A stretch of 15,453 nt of DNA from Pelagophyceae sp. CCMP2097 (taxonomy: Eukaryota; Sar; Pelagophyceae). Numbering within the stretch: the stretch's first letter is position 1; every line of letters begins with the position of its first letter. Shown piece after piece: positions 7,588-14,782 of the stretch. The DNA lies in assembly GCA_026770575.1 (NCBI GenBank), contig MU657716.1, forward strand, positions 1 to 15,453, written 5' to 3'. The position numbers were made by a program, and so were the translations under genes. The notes under the pieces were generated by a model, which searched no databases, was not told the origin of the DNA, and saw only the letters and a list, made by a program, of their open reading frames with translations.

Positions 7588-7916
7588 GCGATCTATTTGT
7601 TGGTATGCTTACACCAGAAGCACCCGGTGCAACTTCTTTTATAACACGTGTTCAGCCACCTAATGCGTCTACTAAGTATTTCCCTGGTCAGGTAATAAAA
7701 TTCCGAATTCCTGGTATGCAAACCAATCAATGGATGGATGGTAAAAACTCCTTTTTAAAATTTAAACTGTCCAACGTGTCGGGACATGAATATATAATAT
7801 CAAGCGGCGGTGTTATGACAATGTTTGAGTCTATCGAATTAACGCAATCAGGGAGCACATTGTCATCCATACGAGGCTATGCTGTTAAACGCAATTCCGA
7901 TGAGAAAAAAAAATAG
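7563..7916 (+). CDS. MCP fragment, N-terminal (first jelly roll)
   Basis: 117-residue piece ending at a TAG created directly after the A9 tract. The last three lysines (from the A tract) are probably not native to the family. It carries the first strands of barrel one and would not make a stable capsomer by itself. Confidence 0.6.
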   Translation: MEHSKSSMSDLFVGMLTPEAPGATSFITRVQPPNASTKYFPGQVIKFRIPGMQTNQWMDGKNSFLKFKLSNVSGHEYIISSGGVMTMFESIELTQSGSTLSSIRGYAVKRNSDEKKK

Positions 7917-8056
7917 AACTTATACGAGTAAAGGTAACGGATCTGTTTACGGGGCTATCCCGACTAATATCGGCGACTCGGCAAATACCCCCGGTGCAGA
8001 CAATGCGGATAGCGCACTTGGACAGCGTGGGATGGGTCTTTTGAATACTGGATCGT

Positions 8057-8914
8057 TTGTTTTTTTGCGATTCATTATCAAAGCATGCCTCATGCTTCGG
8101 CACTGACAAAATGTTTCCGTTGTTCTCATCTTCTGATCTTGAATTGTCATATCTTCTGTCCAATATTGGCAACAGCGGGCTTTTCAATACATCAAACCAA
8201 AGCATTAATAATACTGCATTAGAAATCTCGGAAGTCGAATTGGTCCTCTCTATCTGCCAAACTTTGCCAGAGGTCACTGAGGAATTAATGAGATTACATA
8301 AAGGGGTTTATTATATCGAGACGGAATCATATATTTATAATGGATATACGCTTCCCGGGAATCCAGGATCATCCCACAGTATAAACCTCGGTGTTGCGGT
8401 TCGTTCTTTAAATTATGTTACAATGATAATAACCCCTAAAACAGATAGTACGGGGACAGTTCCAGCCACCCCCTTACACAATGATTTAAACGCTCATTTT
8501 ATCAAAAATTTTATAAATAAATATGGTGTGCTTATTGGGGGTAATCTCGTCGAATGCCTGCGAGAGGTGAACGCCTCTCCTAGTGAAACGGCGATGATGC
8601 AACAAATATCTCTATCACGTGCAGGTTCGGTTATTTATGATGGTGGGTTGGAACAGGACTTCAACAGGTTCGGGCTTGAAAGTTTTGACAAGAAAAACGT
8701 AGGATCGTTTGAGATGGACATGAACCTATGTAGTTTTAAGATGAAGGAAGATGAAATATGCAGTGGACGTAACACACTCGGCTCATCCACTTCGGTCGTG
8801 TTATCTTTTGACTCTGGAGCGGTCGCACCGCAAAATTTACATATTTTTTCATCTTATAAACAAGTGTGTATGCTGGATATGAATTCATCTGCTTTGTGGA
8901 CTGTCATCATGTAA
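8057..8914 (+). CDS. MCP fragment, C-terminal (linker and second jelly roll)
   Basis: A 285-codon open frame with a nominal TTG start inside the T7 region; the true coding match begins about 8060-8066. It includes GTDKMFPLF, the Ser/Asn-rich loops and the closing strands of the second barrel (HIFSSYKQVCMLDMN). There is no plausible independent start or promoter at its head, so it is a piece of the broken MCP gene and not a separate gene. Confidence 0.6.
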   Translation: MFFCDSLSKHASCFGTDKMFPLFSSSDLELSYLLSNIGNSGLFNTSNQSINNTALEISEVELVLSICQTLPEVTEELMRLHKGVYYIETESYIYNGYTLPGNPGSSHSINLGVAVRSLNYVTMIITPKTDSTGTVPATPLHNDLNAHFIKNFINKYGVLIGGNLVECLREVNASPSETAMMQQISLSRAGSVIYDGGLEQDFNRFGLESFDKKNVGSFEMDMNLCSFKMKEDEICSGRNTLGSSTSVVLSFDSGAVAPQNLHIFSSYKQVCMLDMNSSALWTVIM

Positions 8915-8949
8915 ACAAAAAATATAAAATAAATTAAATTAATTAATAT
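8915..8949 (+). promoter_or_regulatory. AT-only spacer before the fibre gene
   Basis: 35 bp between the MCP stop and the fibre ATG, made nearly only of A and T. It contains AATAAA-like and TTAATTAATTAATATATG sequence at the start. It could carry both the MCP 3' processing signal and the fibre promoter. This is inferred from composition. Confidence 0.35.
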
Positions 8950-11900
8950 ATGTCTTCAAAATATTCGTTACGATCTGTTTTTGATGATGGTGATAATTCA
9001 ACATCAGAACTTGTTGCGGGAAATAATATAATAATAGTAGGGAATACAATAAATGCAATAATTCCAACCGAAATAAATTATACCCAACTAATTAATAACG
9101 TATCTGATTCGGTAAATAATGAACGAATACGTGCGATTGATAAAGAGGATACACTTACGACATCGATAACTATTGAAAAAAAACGTGCCATCACTGCTGA
9201 GAATTTTATAATAAATGAACTGGATTCAGAAATAAACCGTGCCATCACTGCTGAGAATTTTATTACAGAAAAAATTGACGACATTGAAAATAAATATTAT
9301 ACGAAGGAAACCATTGACAATAAAATTATCGCTATCGATACAACAAAAATAATACGAGATGAGATTGGTGCGATGTCAAACAGACCGTTCTCTGGGATCA
9401 ACTATTTTCCAGAAAGTAATCTGCTCACTACAAACGGTTTGAGTAATATTCAGAAGATCAGAAATGGAATCCAATTTAAAAACCATCAAGACTATACTAC
9501 ACATACTGTTAATTTTTCAGAAGCGTTCATTTTTTCTGAAAACTCCCAATCCAACCTATCTGAAATATCAATTAACCCATCATTTTTAGATACAAAACTG
9601 AATGAAATTAAAGATACAATAACTAATAACGACGAGAGTATAAAAGGAACTGTTATAGATGTCATTCAACAAAATGAACAATTCTCGACAAATTTAGTTA
9701 ATACTATTGATACGAATTTAAAAAATGAAATAAACCTCGTTAAAATCGCAATGGATTCCAATCAAACAGTCGAAACAAACAGAGTACTTACTGAGGTGAA
9801 TGAGTTTAAAACTATCATAAATTTTGAAACAGATTACATTAAAAATATTCAATTGCCGTTACACGCATTGAAATCCGAAATTTTACAATCAGAAATTATT
9901 ACTTTAAACGCATTAAATACTGAAAGACAAAGAGCAATCGCAGCAGAAGAATTAATTATTACACAACTTCCCAAAAAAATCTTAAATGAAACTATTTTAA
10001 CAATAGAGTCTTTTCGCTTCGGGAATGATTCCAGCGGAAACTATTCATTGGAAAATGATTACAGTTTTGCCGATGGCAATACGACACGAATAATAAGTTA
10101 CCATACAAATAGTTTGCCTTTATTTTCAAATATTATGTGGTCCAATATAAAAATTCCGAACTCCGTTACCTTTGAGGCACAAATGAATTCTGAACTCGGA
10201 TTGTATTGTGTTGGATTCAGTAATACTACGCCGGATCTATGGATGGTGGATCAAAATTTAACAATTGAGGAAAATGTCATGTTACAAACAGAGTACGAGG
10301 TTGTTTTATGTACCAATCGCCATATATATTTACCCAATAGCGACAAATCTGTTGGGGGTCATATTAAACAACCATTTTATGAAGGTGGATCACGCAATAT
10401 AATCCAAATCAACTTAATCGCAGGCAAAATAGACGCTTTACCGAGAAAAGGCTCACGATTCGGCTCACCACCTTTTGGAAGTTTCTCCAATACAAACGGG
10501 TGGTACTTTTTTCTTTATATTGAAGGGAGGAAACAAATTTTTAATATTCTATTCGATTCGTTAGCGGATAATGAACTTGATTTATTGAAGGTGATTCAAA
10601 CTAAAAATATAGAGTCAATAAATCAATTAGATTCAAAAATAATTGAGTACAGTCCAAAGAAATTCTCCGAGGAAATTAGTTTAACATATGAGTCGTTTCG
10701 TTTCGGGAATGATTCGAGTGGAAATTATTTATTGGAAAGTGATTATAATTTTTTAAATAACAATACGACACAAATAATAAGCAACCATACAAATGTTGAT
10801 CCCCTGTTTGAAAATATTATGTGGTCTGAAATACACCTCCCAAATCATATTACCTTTGAAGCACGAATGGATCGCGAATTAGGGCTATATTGTGTAGGAC
10901 TTAGTTCCGTTTCTCCTGACATGTGGGTGATGAATAAAAACTTAACAATTGAAGAAAATGTCATGTTACAAACAGAACATGAAGTTATACTGTTTACAAA
11001 CAAGCATATGTACAGTCCAAATCCAAGCAAAAGTGTTGGTGCGGCAAGTCACATTAAACAGGATTTTTCCTTTTTTCACACCCGTAACATTATACAAGCG
11101 AAGTTAATAGGTGGGAGTATCACATCAATTATAAAAAATCAAAATTTTTCGCCAGTGGTTGGAACATATAAAAATGAATCAAATTGGTATTTTCTTTTAT
11201 ATATACAAGGCGGGAAGCGTATATATGAAACGAAATTCTACCAACCTGCTGAAAATGAAATGGAACTATTTAATTCGAAACAAAAAAACCAACAAAATTC
11301 TATTATAAATTTAAATTCAAAAATAATTGAAAACAAAACAGACATGACAAATAATATTTTACCACAATATATATTAAAATCAGAACTGATAGACTCCAAC
11401 CTCATCAGAATTGGAGAAAATTCAACAAGCAATGCAACCAATTCTATTGTAATCGGTATGAATTCCACATGTCAATACGACAACGCCACTGTGATCGGGA
11501 ACAATATTACCGCTGAACGTAGCGATTCCTTTTATGTATCTAATCTCAGAGCACAGCAGACTCCATCAATGTTATACTATGACAATGCCACTAAGGAAAT
11601 AACATTCGGCAATTTATCAGGAGGGGAACAAGGCATTCAGGGCATACAGGGCGTTCCGGGAATTCAAGGCTTTGTCGGAGTTTCGGGAAAAGATGCGGAA
11701 GTTTATTCAGTACAACGTGGATTAAGTTTGATTGATAATGTATTTTCAGTAAATTACGATATTTTAACCGATACAGAGATTGCAGAAAAATATTACAACA
11801 AACTTAATATTGACGAAAAACTGACATCGGTGCAAAATATCACAACATCAAGGGGTTTAAATATGATTGACAATGTGATTTCAATTACAGAAAATTTTTA

Positions 11901-13044
11901 TGATTCAACACAGAATGCCGACATTTATTACAATAAGACCGAGGTGAATGATAGATTTAATGAAGTTCCTAATTATTCTTATGGACGCGGTCTATTTCAA
12001 TCAAATACTAATTTAATTAGTATCAATGGGGACTTTAACAACAAACTCGAAAATGAACAAATCTATTATAAAAAAACTCAAATTGATGAAAAATATTACG
12101 ATAAGCAAACAGTCGACACAAAAATTTCACAAAACAGTAATGTTTCACAGATTCGCAATGAACTTAATCGAGCAGTTTCTTCGCCAAATTCGGGAATTCG
12201 ATATGATACAGACAGCGCTACACTTAGTATAAATGCTTTGACAGAAGTTCAGAATTTAAGTGACGGGATTTCTTTTCGGAATACAGCGGGGTTCAATTCG
12301 TTCTCATTGAGATTTTCATCTGATTTTTCTTTTACCAGTCCATTGTCAACTTTGAGTCAGATTGAATTAAATCCAGTTACATTTTATAATAGATCACAAA
12401 CTCGGGATAAAATCATGGAAGAGATTGGTGGAATTGAAGGAAAAAATTCAATTTTAAATACGGTACGTAATTATATATTACGTGATAGTGGGGCATTCAA
12501 AATGATTGGGGATGTATTAACAACTGTCACAAAATCATCTATGAAAGCATATCAGAGCGGAATTTTCAGCGGGATACAATATCGAACAGATCCTTCTACA
12601 ATAGGTTTCAATTTATTTTTTGATACAACTTCTTTCAATGTGTTTAGCGGTACGCAAAATGGTGTACCTAATTTAACAATTGCGAAAAAAAAGAAAATAG
12701 AAGTTGTTGCGGCTGGTAGGTGGGTGGTGAGTCGCGACGCAAATAACAGAAGGGTTTTGACACAATTCGATGGGCGGTTTAATCGTGATACGAATTTAAA
12801 TATTGAATGGCTTGATCGTGGAAGTATTGAGGGGATACCGCGCCAAAGTTTTATTTTTAAAAACAATTTACCCTCGGATAATTATCAAATCCACTTCACA
12901 CCGAGAAACTTTTTCATGGATCATAGAAGGACCGAGCATGTATCCATAGAAGCACAATCATCTGCTTACTTCGAAGCGGAATTAAAAAATTATAATTACG
13001 AAGAAGGCATGGATGTGTCCGTTGCGGTGTATATGGAACTCTAA
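8950..13044 (+). CDS. Giant trimeric fibre / spike-like protein with collagen-like and YadA-like parts
   Basis: 1364 residues, no signal peptide. Layout: residues about 60-120 hold coiled-coil repeats with RAI(T/A)AE cores, again near 325; 140-215 hold a beta domain (SGINYFPES ... ISINPSFLDTK); 344-572 and 572-796 are a tandem pair of about 228-residue modules (both contain ESFRFGNDSSGNY and NLTIEENVMLQTE); 820-865 show YadA-like turns (SIVIGMNST, ATVIGNN) followed by a FYVSNLRA ... LYYD hinge; 891-915 are collagen-like Gly-X-X triplets; 920-1070 hold about three 55-60-residue repeats with YYNK/YYKK (V/I)D.K and RGL...I signatures; about 1075-1155 repeat the 140-215 domain; a C-terminal globular domain ends at MEL. 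Such parts are typical of trimeric attachment fibres, so a host-binding role at the vertices is likely. The frame is fully intact. Confidence 0.75.
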   Translation: MSSKYSLRSVFDDGDNSTSELVAGNNIIIVGNTINAIIPTEINYTQLINNVSDSVNNERIRAIDKEDTLTTSITIEKKRAITAENFIINELDSEINRAITAENFITEKIDDIENKYYTKETIDNKIIAIDTTKIIRDEIGAMSNRPFSGINYFPESNLLTTNGLSNIQKIRNGIQFKNHQDYTTHTVNFSEAFIFSENSQSNLSEISINPSFLDTKLNEIKDTITNNDESIKGTVIDVIQQNEQFSTNLVNTIDTNLKNEINLVKIAMDSNQTVETNRVLTEVNEFKTIINFETDYIKNIQLPLHALKSEILQSEIITLNALNTERQRAIAAEELIITQLPKKILNETILTIESFRFGNDSSGNYSLENDYSFADGNTTRIISYHTNSLPLFSNIMWSNIKIPNSVTFEAQMNSELGLYCVGFSNTTPDLWMVDQNLTIEENVMLQTEYEVVLCTNRHIYLPNSDKSVGGHIKQPFYEGGSRNIIQINLIAGKIDALPRKGSRFGSPPFGSFSNTNGWYFFLYIEGRKQIFNILFDSLADNELDLLKVIQTKNIESINQLDSKIIEYSPKKFSEEISLTYESFRFGNDSSGNYLLESDYNFLNNNTTQIISNHTNVDPLFENIMWSEIHLPNHITFEARMDRELGLYCVGLSSVSPDMWVMNKNLTIEENVMLQTEHEVILFTNKHMYSPNPSKSVGAASHIKQDFSFFHTRNIIQAKLIGGSITSIIKNQNFSPVVGTYKNESNWYFLLYIQGGKRIYETKFYQPAENEMELFNSKQKNQQNSIINLNSKIIENKTDMTNNILPQYILKSELIDSNLIRIGENSTSNATNSIVIGMNSTCQYDNATVIGNNITAERSDSFYVSNLRAQQTPSMLYYDNATKEITFGNLSGGEQGIQGIQGVPGIQGFVGVSGKDAEVYSVQRGLSLIDNVFSVNYDILTDTEIAEKYYNKLNIDEKLTSVQNITTSRGLNMIDNVISITENFYDSTQNADIYYNKTEVNDRFNEVPNYSYGRGLFQSNTNLISINGDFNNKLENEQIYYKKTQIDEKYYDKQTVDTKISQNSNVSQIRNELNRAVSSPNSGIRYDTDSATLSINALTEVQNLSDGISFRNTAGFNSFSLRFSSDFSFTSPLSTLSQIELNPVTFYNRSQTRDKIMEEIGGIEGKNSILNTVRNYILRDSGAFKMIGDVLTTVTKSSMKAYQSGIFSGIQYRTDPSTIGFNLFFDTTSFNVFSGTQNGVPNLTIAKKKKIEVVAAGRWVVSRDANNRRVLTQFDGRFNRDTNLNIEWLDRGSIEGIPRQSFIFKNNLPSDNYQIHFTPRNFFMDHRRTEHVSIEAQSSAYFEAELKNYNYEEGMDVSVAVYMEL
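10006..11331 (+). repeat. Tandem duplication of a 684-bp module in the fibre gene
   Basis: Two in-frame modules offset by 684 bp (228 codons) start with GAGTC...TTTCG at 10006 and 10690. They share long stretches at DNA level, for example the AACAATTGA(G/A)GA(A)AATGTCATG region near 10260 and 10945, and differ mainly at third positions plus loop insertions. This is an old but recognisable internal duplication that lengthened the fibre. Confidence 0.8.
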
Positions 13045-13065
13045 CTTTTTTTATTATATACTAAT

Positions 13066-13254
13066 ATGTTGAAGTTTATCGTGAGAATCTTAAAAAAGTA
13101 TTTAATCAAAGTTTTGGCTACTGAAAAAATTAGGAATGAATTAATATGTGCGATCAACGCACATGTCGACATACCGATGATCAACGAGGATGAGGAAGCA
13201 AAGGTATATACGGCTATCTTTGACATATTCGAAAGAATCCTAATCAATCATTGA
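13066..13254 (+). CDS. Small hypothetical protein after the fibre
   Basis: 62 residues. It has a basic amphipathic N-terminal helix (MLKFIVRILKKYLIKVL), then EKIRNELICAIN, a short turn HVDIPMINEDEEAKVY and a final helix FDIFERIL. It has no clear full membrane span, and no enzymatic motif is seen. It starts 22 bp after the fibre stop with TATATACTAATATG, a context like the other starts, so it is probably expressed with or just after the fibre. Its stop overlaps the 3' end of the convergent minus-strand ORF by 11 bp. The length and helix-turn-helix-like plan could suit a small fibre-associated or membrane-active protein, but this is a guess. Confidence 0.55.
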   Translation: MLKFIVRILKKYLIKVLATEKIRNELICAINAHVDIPMINEDEEAKVYTAIFDIFERILINH

Positions 13255-13639
13255 TATGTATGGTATTATTTTCTATATTTTCTTTATTTTCTTTATTTTT
13301 TATTTTAGTAATTGTGATGTTAAATTTTGTGGGGCGTGAGTTTTTTGTAACCCTTTCACGTCCCTTTAAGTAATAATATAATAATTGTCGCGACGTAATC
13401 GGATTTTCTGTGCAACGAACTATATCGATGTGTGATTTGTAATTTTTATCCAGGCATAATGTACCATTTTTATTTAACAGTTTAATATTCCACCGATCGA
13501 ACTTAATTTTTCGCTCTTTGCGCTCTTTTCGCTCAATGCAATCTGTTTGTAATGTTGTTGTATTCATTATATATCTGTAAACAATATTTAAATCTAATCG
13601 ATTTGACACAATACTCACATCATTTTTATCTTTTATCAA
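13244..13639 (-). CDS. Hypothetical protein, start uncertain
   Basis: 131 codons open; no family recognised. The frame's nominal first codon is TTG at 13639, and the first in-frame ATG is at 13567 (107 residues). An ATG just upstream (13646 on this strand) is preceded by a good AT leader but is out of frame, separated by a T6 run, so a one-base homopolymer difference may hide the real start. The protein is basic, with a KERKERK cluster, a middle part with Trp/Cys (DRWNIKLLNKNGTLCLD), the stretch TSRQLLYYYLKGRERV, and a Lys/Asn/Glu repeat tail encoded by a simple tract. It converges on the 13066 ORF. The start region lies in a 34-bp sequence that is repeated at 13901. Confidence 0.45.
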   Translation of the reverse strand: MIKDKNDVSIVSNRLDLNIVYRYIMNTTTLQTDCIERKERKERKIKFDRWNIKLLNKNGTLCLDKNYKSHIDIVRCTENPITSRQLLYYYLKGRERVTKNSRPTKFNITITKIKNKENKENIENNTIHIND

Positions 13640-13653
13640 AAAACATTTTTATT
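13620..13653. repeat. 34-bp direct repeat, copy 1 (R34)
   Basis: Begins TCATTTTTATCTTTTATC and ends with TTTTTATT. It is identical over 34 bp to 13901-13934. It covers the putative 5' end of the minus-strand 13244-13639 ORF, including its out-of-frame ATG. Confidence 0.85.
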
Positions 13654-13683
13654 TAATTGACACATGTCTTAAATTTTAGAATT

Positions 13684-13702
13684 AATTCCTTCAAACCGTC
13701 AT
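13684..13702. repeat. 19-bp direct repeat, copy 1 (R19)
   Basis: AATTCCTTCAAACCGTCAT, identical to 13886-13904. On the minus strand it lies immediately downstream of, and includes, the stop codon of the 51-aa ORF. Confidence 0.85.
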
Positions 13703-13854
13703 GCTTTCTTTAAAATTTTTATTTCATTTTTAATCTCTTTTATAGCGTTTTTTAACATCTTATCTTCTTCTTTGTCACACATACCTATTTCATATTTCAT
13801 ACACAGCATTTTGCGTTCCAGTTTAAGGATCATTGTTTTGTTGTCCATATTCAT
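13699..13854 (-). CDS. 51-aa Lys/Glu-rich coiled-coil-like ORF
   Basis: Starts with ATG at 13854 (a second ATG with G at +4 follows two codons later) and ends with TGA at 13701-13699. The product is rich in Met, Lys and Glu. It has one region MILKLERKMLCMKYE and a C-terminal helix with IKEIKNEIKILKKA heptad-like spacing, so it would be a short helical, possibly coiled-coil protein. The upstream minus-strand context (AATAATTAAATGAATATGG) matches the start contexts of the main genes, which favours a real gene despite its size. No family is recognised. It lies between the two R19 copies. Confidence 0.4.
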   Translation of the reverse strand: MNMDNKTMILKLERKMLCMKYEIGMCDKEEDKMLKNAIKEIKNEIKILKKA

Positions 13855-13885
13855 TTAATTATTTTTTATTAACATTTAAAAGCAC

Positions 13886-13934
13886 AATTCCTTCAAACCG
13901 TCATTTTTATCTTTTATCAAAAAACATTTTTATT
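13886..13934. repeat. Second copies of R19 and R34, fused
   Basis: R19 (13886-13904) runs directly into R34 (13901-13934), sharing TCAT. In the first location the same two blocks are 30 bp apart and in the opposite order (R34 then R19). The arrangement looks like a duplication or recombination junction at a short shared sequence. Confidence 0.8.
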
Positions 13935-14087
13935 GTATTTTTTACTATGTGTATACGTTATCTATTCTATGCTGTTTAAATGACACATATTTTTTGACAA
14001 AAAAAATGAAAATTTTGGATATATTTTTATGTGAATTTTTGTGAATTTCTGAGATATAATTAAAGCAATTAAAGCAATGCTGACTCC
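13935..14087. other. AT-rich intergenic stretch, no gene seen
   Basis: Homopolymer-rich DNA with an imperfect small direct repeat TTAAAGCAA (about 14059-14077). A short minus-strand frame crosses it but depends on the neighbouring repeat and lacks gene-like composition. Confidence 0.5.
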
Positions 14088-14139
14088 TTTTAGAAGGCTT
14101 AAAATCCTAAGCATTCTAAGCCTTCTAAGCCTTCTAAAA
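14088..14139. repeat. 13-bp inverted repeat with CCTTCTAAG tandem units
   Basis: Arms 14088-14100 (TTTTAGAAGGCTT) and 14127-14139 are perfect inverted copies with a 26-bp loop. The loop and right arm contain about three 9-bp units of C(A/C)TTCTAAG. A hairpin is possible in either nucleic acid. It marks the start of the low-complexity zone. Confidence 0.7.
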
Positions 14140-14226
14140 CTCTGAAACCACCTCAACAAATCAAATCAGATTTTCTCAAAATGTTTTTTCTCTTTTTGAA
14201 TGTCGGTTTTAGTTTTGAAGTTTTTG

Positions 14227-14265
14227 GAAAGAGAACCTCGAAAGAGAACCTCGAAAGAGAACCTC
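14227..14265. repeat. 13-bp tandem repeat, 3 copies
   Basis: Three exact copies of GAAAGAGAACCTC at 14227, 14240 and 14253, followed by GAAAA. It sits within the low-complexity zone. Confidence 0.85.
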
Positions 14266-14300
14266 GAAAATCTATAAGGGGAATTGTGCGGGTTTTACGG

Positions 14301-14349
14301 AAAATTCCAAAAATTCCAAAAATTCCAAAAATTCCAAAAATTCCAAAAA
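14301..14349. repeat. 9-bp tandem repeat, about 5 copies
   Basis: AAAATTCCA units with 9-bp period from 14301 to about 14349. They make an apparent KIP-repeat reading frame on the plus strand that I regard as an artefact of the period being a multiple of three. Confidence 0.85.
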
Positions 14350-14600
14350 CTCAAAATCTTAAAATCCAAAAAAATATAAATCTTAAAATCCAAAATCTTC
14401 AAATTTCAAAATTTCAAAATCTTCAAAAACTTTAAAAACTTTAAATCGTTAAAATCCTAAAATCCTAAAATCCAAATTCGTAAATTTCAAAATCTTCAAA
14501 AACTTAAAATCGTTAAATCGTAAAATCCAAATTCGTAAATTTCAAAATCTTCAAAATCTTCAAAATTTCAAAATTTCAAAATCAGCAACTTTAATCCAAA
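14350..14600. repeat. AT-rich degenerate repeat array (AAAATCTTC / AAATTTCAA type)
   Basis: A patchwork of 8-10 bp words such as AAAATCCTA, AAATTTCA, AAAATCTTC and AAATCGTT. A longer 35-bp block beginning TAAAATCCAAATTCG occurs at 14466-14500 and again at 14521-14555, giving a 55-bp higher-order period. It is strongly strand-biased (purine-rich with C, few G). No gene is supported. Confidence 0.75.
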
Positions 14601-14706
14601 CGCAAAAACTTCAAAATCACAATAACCAACTTGAATCCAAATGCGATGGATTAGATATTTACAATTTACAAATAAAAAGTCCCGCATCACCCCGGGGGGG
14701 TCTAAC

Positions 14707-14782
14707 GAGCGACCGCGGACCGTCACGGCGGCTGCCTCAAACCCGCCGGACGAAGTCTGGGGACCAAGCAGCGACCGCTGAC
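14707..14782. repeat. 76-bp GC-rich direct repeat, copy 1
   Basis: Starts GAGCGACCGCGGACCGTCAC and ends GCGACCGCTGAC; almost identical to 15151-15226 with a few changes in the centre (around 14727-14737). It contains the shorter internal pair GCGACCGCGGACC / GCGACCGCTGACC. A more diverged relative is at about 14820-14846. Confidence 0.85.

Larger units (their letters stand above)
7563..8914 (+). pseudogene. Major capsid protein (double-jelly-roll type), frame broken twice
   Basis: Main shell protein of the virion. The coding sequence is spread over three frames: 7563 to about 7913, about 7915 to 8059, and 8060 to 8914. Together they cover about 450 codons, normal for MCPs of polinton-like viruses. 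Pointers to the family are the N-terminal strand and Pro/Gln region (SDLFVGMLTPEAP ... FPGQVIKFRIPG), the first-barrel strand MTMFESIELTQSG, and in the last piece the segment GTDKMFPLFSSSDLELSY, typical of the strand joining the two barrels. The first break is at an A9 tract (7905-7913) just before a TAG stop, the second at a T7 tract (8060-8066). Both shifts go the same way, as one surplus base each would cause. The start context is TATAATATGG. A second ATG at 7584 (MSDLF) could be the true start. This is either an inactivated copy or two homopolymer sequencing errors. Confidence 0.8.

Noticed and set aside
7900..8070. Programmed -1 ribosomal frameshifting in the MCP
   Set aside because: The needed shift is of the +1 type (0 to +1, twice), so A-rich -1 slippery sites do not explain it; capsid genes of this group are normally continuous.
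7885..8277. 130-codon minus-strand frame across the MCP breaks
   Set aside because: Antisense to the capsid gene, no start context and no family features.
9078..12866. Several minus-strand and alternate plus-strand frames inside the fibre gene
   Set aside because: Short shadows of a 1364-codon intact frame with clear repeats and domain structure.
13041..13247. 68-codon minus-strand frame
   Set aside because: Directly opposite the 13066-13254 ORF, which has the better start context and position after the fibre gene.
13962..14159. 65-codon minus-strand ORF (Leu/Arg-rich)
   Set aside because: The N-terminal half is encoded by the CCTTCTAAG repeats and the rest by homopolymer-rich DNA; no supporting context.
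14181..14435. 84-codon plus-strand ORF with KIPKIP repeats
   Set aside because: Made by tandem repeats whose period is a multiple of three; no gene-like start or unique sequence.
14227..14555. CRISPR array
   Set aside because: Repeats are head-to-tail without unique spacers and the context is eukaryotic-virus-like.
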